Assembly (NCBI RefSeq): GCF_001014975.1
Contig: NZ_BBXA01000029.1
Span: 62,001-126,000 of the forward strand
Reading direction: 5' to 3'
DNA length: 64,000 nucleotides
Source of the DNA: Novosphingobium sp. MD-1
GTDB lineage: Bacteria; Pseudomonadota; Alphaproteobacteria; Sphingomonadales; Sphingomonadaceae
Below, in pieces: positions 59,069 through 64,000 of the stretch; position 1 is the stretch's first letter, and every line of letters begins with the position of its first letter. A model generated the notes under the pieces. The model had not been told where the DNA came from. It did no database searches and was given only the letters and a program-made list of their open reading frames with translations. The position numbers and the translations under genes were made by a program.

Positions 59069-59863
59069 TTACTCGCTGCGGACGGTGATGTCCTTCGATA
59101 CAAGGTCCATCGTGCCGTAGCTGGTGAAGAAGCTGGCGTCCGCCGCATCGCGCCCCACGCCGATCACCGCGAAGGCGTCGGGCGTGATCATCCCCGTGGC
59201 ATCGACGATGCGCCAGCTTCCGCCTTGGCCCGCCGGATCGGCGAGGAACACCTCGGCCACGGCGTGAAAGTCCTGCGGCGATACACCGGGGCCATAGCCG
59301 GACGCGAAGCGGGCGGGGATGGCCGCCGCGCGGGCAAGGGCGATCAGCGTATGGGCATAGTCGCGGCACACGCCCCGTCGCTCGACGAAGCTGTCCAGCG
59401 CGGTGGTCGCGGAATTGCTCGATCCCGGAACGTAACGGAAGTGGCCGGCGATCCAGGCGCGCATCGCCTCCACCTTCGCACCGCCCGCCAGCGCACCGAA
59501 TTCCTCCTGCACGAAGGGCTGGAGCCGGCTGGCCGGGCAATAGAGCGAATCGAGCAGATAGGGCACCGCCTCTCCCGGCAGGCGGTGCGGCGGCAGCCCG
59601 GCTAGCGACGCCAGGTCGAAATCGTTGCGCAGCACTTCGATCCGCGCATCGTAACTGACCGAGAATTCGCCGTCGTGGTGAACCCATATCCTTTCGCCGA
59701 TGCCATCCTGTGCCCCCACGCGCAGAAAGTGCGGGGTGGGCGTGCTGGCGATGTTTGCGGAAAGGATGGACTGTTGCGAGGTCGGGGCCGCTTCGATCTG
59801 GAGCAAGGCATCGGTTGCGCCATACATGCGGCAGGAAAGGCGGGTGGCTATGGTGAGGATCAT
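59069..59863 (-). CDS. Transglutaminase-like cysteine protease family protein
   Basis: This 264-aa protein carries a transglutaminase-like fold: an N-terminal beta domain (ILSANIASTPTPHFLRVGAQDGIGERIWVHHDGEFSVSYDARIEV) and the catalytic triad with cysteine in ERRGVCRDYAHTLIALARAAAIPARFASGY, histidine in DFHAVAEVFL and aspartate in GSWRIVDATGM. Bacterial members are mostly peptidases or amidases of unknown substrate. No signal peptide is seen, so it is probably cytoplasmic. ATG 59863 starts the first strand; the frame to 59890 is less likely. Confidence 0.9.
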   Translation of the reverse strand: MILTIATRLSCRMYGATDALLQIEAAPTSQQSILSANIASTPTPHFLRVGAQDGIGERIWVHHDGEFSVSYDARIEVLRNDFDLASLAGLPPHRLPGEAVPYLLDSLYCPASRLQPFVQEEFGALAGGAKVEAMRAWIAGHFRYVPGSSNSATTALDSFVERRGVCRDYAHTLIALARAAAIPARFASGYGPGVSPQDFHAVAEVFLADPAGQGGSWRIVDATGMITPDAFAVIGVGRDAADASFFTSYGTMDLVSKDITVRSE

Positions 59864-59943
59864 GATCGCTCCAATGGTTTGACCGCCCATGCGTTCCGAT
59901 GATGTCAGCCGCGTGAAAGGAAAGGCATGGTACGCGCGATTCG

Positions 59944-60615
59944 ATGGACATGCCGGGAAATCTGATCGCTGCCTTGCCGCCGGCGCTGACCGGTGCCCCG
60001 CCGCTGCTTCTGGCGGCGGGCGGCGCGATCGTGCTGGTGATGATCGCCGGCATGATTCGCGGCTTTCTACCGTTGACCGGGCGGCTGCTGGGCCTTGTCG
60101 GCAATGTCGCGTTGCTGGCGGTGTTCGCGCTGACGGTGGTGCGCTTCGTGCATCTCGATCCCACGTTCGATTCTCTCACCTCCAACATCGGGATGCCGGC
60201 GCAGACCGTGGCGGGTGGCGAAACGCGCATTCCCCTGGCGGCCGACGGGCACTACTGGATCGAAGCGCGCGTCAACGGCGTGCGCCAGCGCTTCATGGTC
60301 GATACCGGGGCCACCATCACGGCGCTGTCCGACGATGCCGCCGCCGCCGCCGACATCAGGCCCGATCCGTTGCGCCTGCCGGTATCGGTGCGCACGGCGA
60401 ACGGAGAAGTGGAGGCGCGCATGGCGCGGGTGGGCGAATTGCGCTTCGGATCGATCGTGGCGCGCGACATGGACGTGATCGTCACCGGATCGACCGGCGG
60501 CCTCAATGTGCTGGGCATGAACCTGCTGTCGCGGCTGAAGTCGTGGCGCGTGGAAGGCGGTGTCCTGATCCTGAGTCCGAAGCATCCGCAGAAGGCGGCG
60601 GATACGCCATCCTGA
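59944..60615 (+). CDS. Retropepsin-like aspartic protease (TIGR02281 type)
   Basis: The 223-aa protein has two membrane segments at the N-terminus (PLLLAAGGAIVLVMIAGMI and LLGLVGNVALLAVFALTVVRF) and a single retropepsin-type domain with the active-site FMVDTGATITALSDDAA. The second half has the psi-loop-like GLNVLGMNLLSRLKSWRVEGGVLIL. Proteins of this clan AA type are found widely in alphaproteobacteria as membrane-anchored predicted proteases that work as dimers; substrates are unknown. It converges with the DUF418 gene. Confidence 0.92.
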   Translation: MDMPGNLIAALPPALTGAPPLLLAAGGAIVLVMIAGMIRGFLPLTGRLLGLVGNVALLAVFALTVVRFVHLDPTFDSLTSNIGMPAQTVAGGETRIPLAADGHYWIEARVNGVRQRFMVDTGATITALSDDAAAAADIRPDPLRLPVSVRTANGEVEARMARVGELRFGSIVARDMDVIVTGSTGGLNVLGMNLLSRLKSWRVEGGVLILSPKHPQKAADTPS

Positions 60616-60634
60616 GCCGCGGGATCAGGATGGC
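60606..60634. terminator. Hairpin spanning both stop codons of convergent genes
   Basis: GCCATCCTGA (60606-60615) and TCAGGATGGC (60625-60634) are perfect 10-bp arms around a 9-nt loop. The arms contain the stop codons of the protease gene and of the DUF418 gene, so one symmetrical stem may end both transcripts. Confidence 0.55.
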
Positions 60635-61890
60635 CTCGCGACGAACAGGAACGTCAGGTGTCGCCACGCCGCTTCCATCGGCCCCTGGCGGAATCGGGCA
60701 AGCCACCATGCCGGCCAGGCCAGCATCGCGATCCAGCCGAGAACGACGAAAGCCGGCAGCCACATGCGCGGCAGTTCGGGGCCGAGGCCCAGGCCCCAGC
60801 CCGAAAACACGGCGCCCATCAGCACCGTGGTCCCCAGGTAGTTGGTGAAGGCGCAGCGTCCGGCGGCTGCGAGGCGGCGGGCGAGCGGATGGGCGCTTGT
60901 GCCCGGCCAGCACAGCATCAGCGCGGCGAGGTAGCCCAACGCCATGATCGCGCGCGGGATAGCCGCAATGTGGTCCATCACCCCCAGCATCGCGCGTGGC
61001 GGGAAGTGATGCGCCCAGATCCACCACAGGACCGGCAGCGTCAGCATCCCGCCGATGCCGATGCCGGCCACCGCCAGGCGGGAGATCGCCTGCCGGCTCC
61101 AGCCGCCAGTGAAAAAGCCGCTGCGGAACAGGGCGATGCCCACCAGCATCAGCGGCAGCGTTTCGGTCGCGGTCGCCAGCGCGATCTTGAACGGCAGGAA
61201 CGGCGCCGCACCAAACCGTAGCCGGATCGCCTGAAGGAAGCCGGCGTTCAGGATCTGCGTGTCCTGCGCCATCGATTGCGCGATCCGCGCCATCATCGCG
61301 GCCTGTTCAGCCTGTTCCGCTGCGGTGCCATGCCCGGATAGCACGCGCTGTTCGGCCGCTATGCCGGGTAAGTCGCCGATGCCGTCCAGTCCGTGTGCGG
61401 CGCAGAACACCGCGATGGCAATGGCGGTCAGCGCGGCAGGCGGCAGGCGGCGCAACACCAGCGCGCCCAGGCCGCACAGGGCATAGGGGAACAGGATGTC
61501 CCCCCACCACAGCAGGAGGTAATGGACATAGCCGAACAGGGCGAGCCAGAACAGCCGGCGGGCCTGCATCGCATCGCCGTTCAGCCCGCGCCGTTCGGCG
61601 GCTTCGATGAACAGCATCATACTGGCCCCGAACAGCAGCGTGAACAGCGCGCGCATCTTGCCTTCGAACAGCAGGAACGAAAGCGCGAACCACGCATCGG
61701 CGCCGGGTTCGACGCGGGGCAGGGCGGGGGAGAAGCTGGCCAGCGTCGGACCCCAGAACCCGGTGATGTTGATCGTCAGGATGCCCAGCACGGCAATGCC
61801 GCGCACGAAATCAATCGCCGCGATTCGCGAAGGATCGCCGCGCGATGGAGATGCGGGGGAAGCGGACTGGTCCGAAGCGTGATCCGTCAA
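60625..61890 (-). CDS. DUF418 domain membrane protein
   Basis: The 421-aa integral membrane protein matches the DUF418 family (YeiB-like). It starts IAAIDFVRGIAVLGILTINITGFW, then has the FEGKMRALFTLLFGASM motif near residue 80 and many hydrophobic helices; the C-terminal DUF418 part contains AAAGRCAFTNYLGTTVLMGAVFSGWGLGL. The function is unknown; the related acyltransferase-3 fold suggests membrane-linked transfer. TTG 61890 is used since no ATG precedes the first conserved helix; it lies 4 bp after the stop of the SPOR gene with AAGG just upstream. Confidence 0.9.
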   Translation of the reverse strand: MTDHASDQSASPASPSRGDPSRIAAIDFVRGIAVLGILTINITGFWGPTLASFSPALPRVEPGADAWFALSFLLFEGKMRALFTLLFGASMMLFIEAAERRGLNGDAMQARRLFWLALFGYVHYLLLWWGDILFPYALCGLGALVLRRLPPAALTAIAIAVFCAAHGLDGIGDLPGIAAEQRVLSGHGTAAEQAEQAAMMARIAQSMAQDTQILNAGFLQAIRLRFGAAPFLPFKIALATATETLPLMLVGIALFRSGFFTGGWSRQAISRLAVAGIGIGGMLTLPVLWWIWAHHFPPRAMLGVMDHIAAIPRAIMALGYLAALMLCWPGTSAHPLARRLAAAGRCAFTNYLGTTVLMGAVFSGWGLGLGPELPRMWLPAFVVLGWIAMLAWPAWWLARFRQGPMEAAWRHLTFLFVARPS

Positions 61891-61894
61891 AGCC

Positions 61895-62962
61895 TTACGG
61901 CTTTATCACCAGGCACGCGATGCCACCAGCCTTGAGGCCGTCGCATGCCCTTTCCGCGTCCGCCTGTCCGGCGTAGCCGCCGGCGAGCAGGCGCGTCACG
62001 CCGCCGGAGGGAATGTCGATCCGGGGATGGCCGGCCACGCCTGGCCGGGCCTTCACCCGGCTCCACAGCGCATCGGCATTGCCGCGCTGCGAGAACGCGC
62101 CCAACTGGATACGCCAGTTGCCTGTGGCGTGGGGTGCGGGCGCCGGTGGCCGGGCCGCAGCGGGCGGGGGTGGTGCCGGCCGGGGTGCGACCGGACGCGG
62201 CGGCATGGGCGTTGCCGGAGCCGTCGCCACGGTGGAAGCGGGGATGCTCGTGGTGGGCAACGGTCTTGGCGCGGCGGATCCGGGCGTCGGCAATGCCGGG
62301 GCTTTGGCGCCCAGATCGCTGGCGGCGAGTTGCACGCTGCGCGCCTGCTCCGCTTTCCGTTCGAGATCGCCGGCCAGCGAAATGCCCATTTGCCGCTGCT
62401 CCAGCGGGATCACGGTGTCCATCGTGGCAAGGCTGGTTGTCGCCTGCGGCAGGCCGCTGGCAGCGGCGCGCGTCATCAGCGCATAGGCGCGCACCCAGTC
62501 CTTGCCGACGTAGTCGCCGTTGAAGGCGGCAATGCCGAGGATGTACATCGCGCGCGGCTCTCCCCGATCGGCTGCCGTGTTGAGCCATGGCAGCGCCTCC
62601 GTCTGGCGGCCCGACTGGAACAGCACGATGCCATAGTTGTCGCCGGCCTGCGGATGCCCCTTGCGGGCGGCGCGGCCGAAATAGAATTCGGCCTTTGCCA
62701 TGTCCTGCGGCACGCCTTTGCCCAGCCGATAAGCCTGACCCAGGTTGAACTCCGCGTCCGCATCGCCCCTGGCGGCGGCGGCTTCCCATTGACGGACCGC
62801 GCCCGCGAAGTCCTGCCTCTGCCAGGCTTCGACGCCGGACTTGACCACGTTGGCGTTCGCACCGCTCCCCGTTGTCTGGGCATGGACGGACATGACCGGC
62901 ACAGCCGCGCAGGCTGCCATGATGGCAATTCCTATGGTTATTCCCGCTTTCGGTCGAAGCAC
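61895..62962 (-). CDS. Sel1-repeat protein with C-terminal SPOR domain
   Basis: The 355-aa protein starts with a signal peptide (AGITIGIAIMAACAAVPVMSVHAQT). Four or so Sel1/TPR-like repeats follow (AVRQWEAAAARGDADAEFNLGQAYRLGKGVPQDMAKAEFYFGRAARKGH; ALPWLNTAADRGEPRAMYILGIAAF), then a Pro/Ala-rich linker and a SPOR domain (NWRIQLGAFSQRGNADALWSRVKAR to AERACDGLKAGGIACLVIKP) that binds denuded peptidoglycan at division sites. GTG 62962 was chosen because it opens the signal peptide and follows GGGGG. The frame extending to 63967 runs opposite to ParA and is rejected. Confidence 0.9.
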   Translation of the reverse strand: MLRPKAGITIGIAIMAACAAVPVMSVHAQTTGSGANANVVKSGVEAWQRQDFAGAVRQWEAAAARGDADAEFNLGQAYRLGKGVPQDMAKAEFYFGRAARKGHPQAGDNYGIVLFQSGRQTEALPWLNTAADRGEPRAMYILGIAAFNGDYVGKDWVRAYALMTRAAASGLPQATTSLATMDTVIPLEQRQMGISLAGDLERKAEQARSVQLAASDLGAKAPALPTPGSAAPRPLPTTSIPASTVATAPATPMPPRPVAPRPAPPPPAAARPPAPAPHATGNWRIQLGAFSQRGNADALWSRVKARPGVAGHPRIDIPSGGVTRLLAGGYAGQADAERACDGLKAGGIACLVIKP

Positions 62963-63178
62963 GGCAAGGCCCCCGCTCGTGTAATAGCTGCTGCTGATGC
63001 GATGGTATTTGTGATCGGTTAACCCCGCATTAGCAAAGAATTCCGGCCTTGCGAGCCAGATTGCCACGAAATCGGGGGCGTGTTGTCCCTTCACCGTCCC
63101 GCGCTGCATTAACGGAAATTTCAGTCTGTTCTGCGATCTCCCGTTCAGGACCGTTTCGGTATAAGAGGGGGATACCCA
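62963..63178. other. Intergenic region between SPOR and ParA genes
   Basis: These 216 bases between divergent genes hold their promoters. I see no gene and no clear operator or terminator. Confidence 0.4.
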
Positions 63179-63901
63179 TTGCGCGTATTGGCTTTGGCAT
63201 CGCAGAAGGGCGGATCGGGAAAGACCACCCTGTCCGGTCATCTTGCCGTGCAGGCGCAGCGCGCCGGCGCCGGCCCGGTCGTTCTCATCGACATCGATCC
63301 GCAGGGATCGCTGGCTGATTGGTGGAATGAGCGCGAGGCGGAATACCCGGCCTTCGCCCAGACTACCGTGGCCCGTCTGGCCGCCGATCTTGCCGTTCTG
63401 CGCCAGCAGGGCTTCAAGCTGGCCGTAATCGATACACCACCGGCGATCACGATGGCGATCCAGTCGGTTATCTCCGTGGCGGAACTGATCGTCGTGCCCA
63501 CGCGCCCCAGCCCGCATGACCTGCGCGCCGTTGGCGCCACGGTCGATCTGTGCGAGCGCGCCGGAAAGCCGCTGATCTTCGTGGTGAACGGCGCGACGCC
63601 CAAGGCACGCATCACCTCCGAAGCGGCGATCGCGCTGTCGCAGCACGGCACCGTAGCCCCCGTAACGCTGCACCACCGCACCGATTTCGCGGCCTCGATG
63701 ATCGATGGGCGCACGGTGATGGAAGTCGATCCCAAGGGACGTTCGGCGCAGGAAGTCACCGCGCTGTGGACCTATATTTCCGAACGGCTGGAACGCAATT
63801 TCCGCCGGACGGTCTTCGCGGTGCCCGCCCAGCCGGCGCCGGTCATTGGCGCTGCACCACGCGCTGCCGGGGGCTTCGGCCGCCGCGTCAGCGGTTCGTG
63901 A
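63179..63901 (+). CDS. ParA-family ATPase
   Basis: This 240-aa protein is a ParA/MinD-type ATPase with deviant Walker A KGGSGKTT (residues about 10-17), IDIDPQGSLADWW, and Walker B LAVIDTPPA. Such proteins place chromosomes, plasmids or protein complexes. No parB partner is visible, so the cargo is unknown; this orphan type is common in Sphingomonadales chromosomes. TTG 63179 begins the P-loop strand and lies after GAGGGGGAT. The C-terminal tail is Pro/Ala/Gly-rich. Confidence 0.93.
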   Translation: MRVLALASQKGGSGKTTLSGHLAVQAQRAGAGPVVLIDIDPQGSLADWWNEREAEYPAFAQTTVARLAADLAVLRQQGFKLAVIDTPPAITMAIQSVISVAELIVVPTRPSPHDLRAVGATVDLCERAGKPLIFVVNGATPKARITSEAAIALSQHGTVAPVTLHHRTDFAASMIDGRTVMEVDPKGRSAQEVTALWTYISERLERNFRRTVFAVPAQPAPVIGAAPRAAGGFGRRVSGS

Positions 63902-63914
63902 AGGGAGGAGCCCG

Positions 63915-64000
63915 ATGACCGAACCTCGTGCTTTCGCTTCGCTGACGCCAAGCCTTCTTGCCCGCAAAGGCGGCGCGCGTCCCGCGATGCGCCCGCAGCT
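63915..64000 (+). CDS. Partial gene cut by the window end
   Basis: An open frame begins at ATG 63915, 13 bp after the parA-like gene, with a strong AGGGAGGAG ribosome-binding sequence. The 28 visible residues (TEPRAFASLTPSLLARKGG and on) match no family I know. It is probably co-transcribed with the ATPase gene and may be its partner. Confidence 0.7.
   Translation, partial: MTEPRAFASLTPSLLARKGGARPAMRPQ

Noticed and set aside
61895..63967. 690-aa extension of the SPOR protein
   Set aside because: It would run antisense through the ParA gene; a proper signal peptide begins at GTG 62962.

Overview
The window looks like chromosomal DNA of a high-GC alphaproteobacterium, most likely a member of the Sphingomonadales (Novosphingobium/Sphingobium type). 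The grounds are the GC-rich coding style, the set of flagellar and chemotaxis genes, an FlbD-type sigma-54 activator with CGGCAA-box enhancers, and housekeeping genes of the kind usual in that order. The genus is inference; gene identities come from reading the translations for family motifs.

Region 1 (1 to about 13.2 kb) is a horizontally acquired defence island. It starts with a serine recombinase preceded by a perfect palindrome. Next is a tightly overlapping operon of a MutL/MORC-like GHKL ATPase, a Z1 helicase-like ATPase, a PD-(D/E)XK nuclease (DUF4420 type) and an AIPR protein. A cytosine-5 DNA methyltransferase (minus strand) and a Vsr-type nick endonuclease (plus strand) diverge from a 65-bp promoter region holding three CCAGG sites. 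This resembles the MutL-associated restriction systems described by Iyer and Aravind and the Mza defence system. A 550-aa protein with a YaaW-like N-terminus follows. The island ends in a decayed tyrosine integrase beside a tRNA-Leu(CAG) gene, with a tRNA-Ser 3'-end remnant nearby.

Region 2 (13.5-15.2 kb) holds two convergent housekeeping genes: an NDUFA9-like NAD(P)-binding protein and a glutathione S-transferase.

Region 3 (15.3-57.3 kb) is a nearly complete motility locus: a che operon (STAS-cheA-cheR-cheB-cheD-cheY-cheW-84 aa), a second CheB that has lost its catalytic histidine, fliD-fliS, an flbD-fliEFGHIJKLMNOPQR-flhB run, flagellin, a ClC chloride channel, an flgBCDEFGHIJKL-motA-motB run, a second minimal MotA/MotB-like pair, flgA, flgM-flgN, a lytic transglycosylase, flhA and fliA. 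Three perfect sigma-54 promoters (flgB, flgA, transglycosylase-flhA-fliA), one near-perfect one (fliK) and four sigma-28-like promoters (fliC, flgM, fliD, cheB2) imply a cascade in which the FlbD-like activator and sigma-54 turn on middle genes and FliA, held by FlgM, turns on late genes. No chemoreceptor, cheZ, flhF or flhG gene is present in the window.

Region 4 (57.4-64.0 kb) carries envelope and general genes: an SDR oxidoreductase behind a 14-bp-arm palindrome, an L,D-transpeptidase, a transglutaminase-like protein, a retropepsin-like aspartic protease, a DUF418 membrane protein, a Sel1/SPOR protein, an orphan ParA-family ATPase and the start of one more gene cut by the window end.
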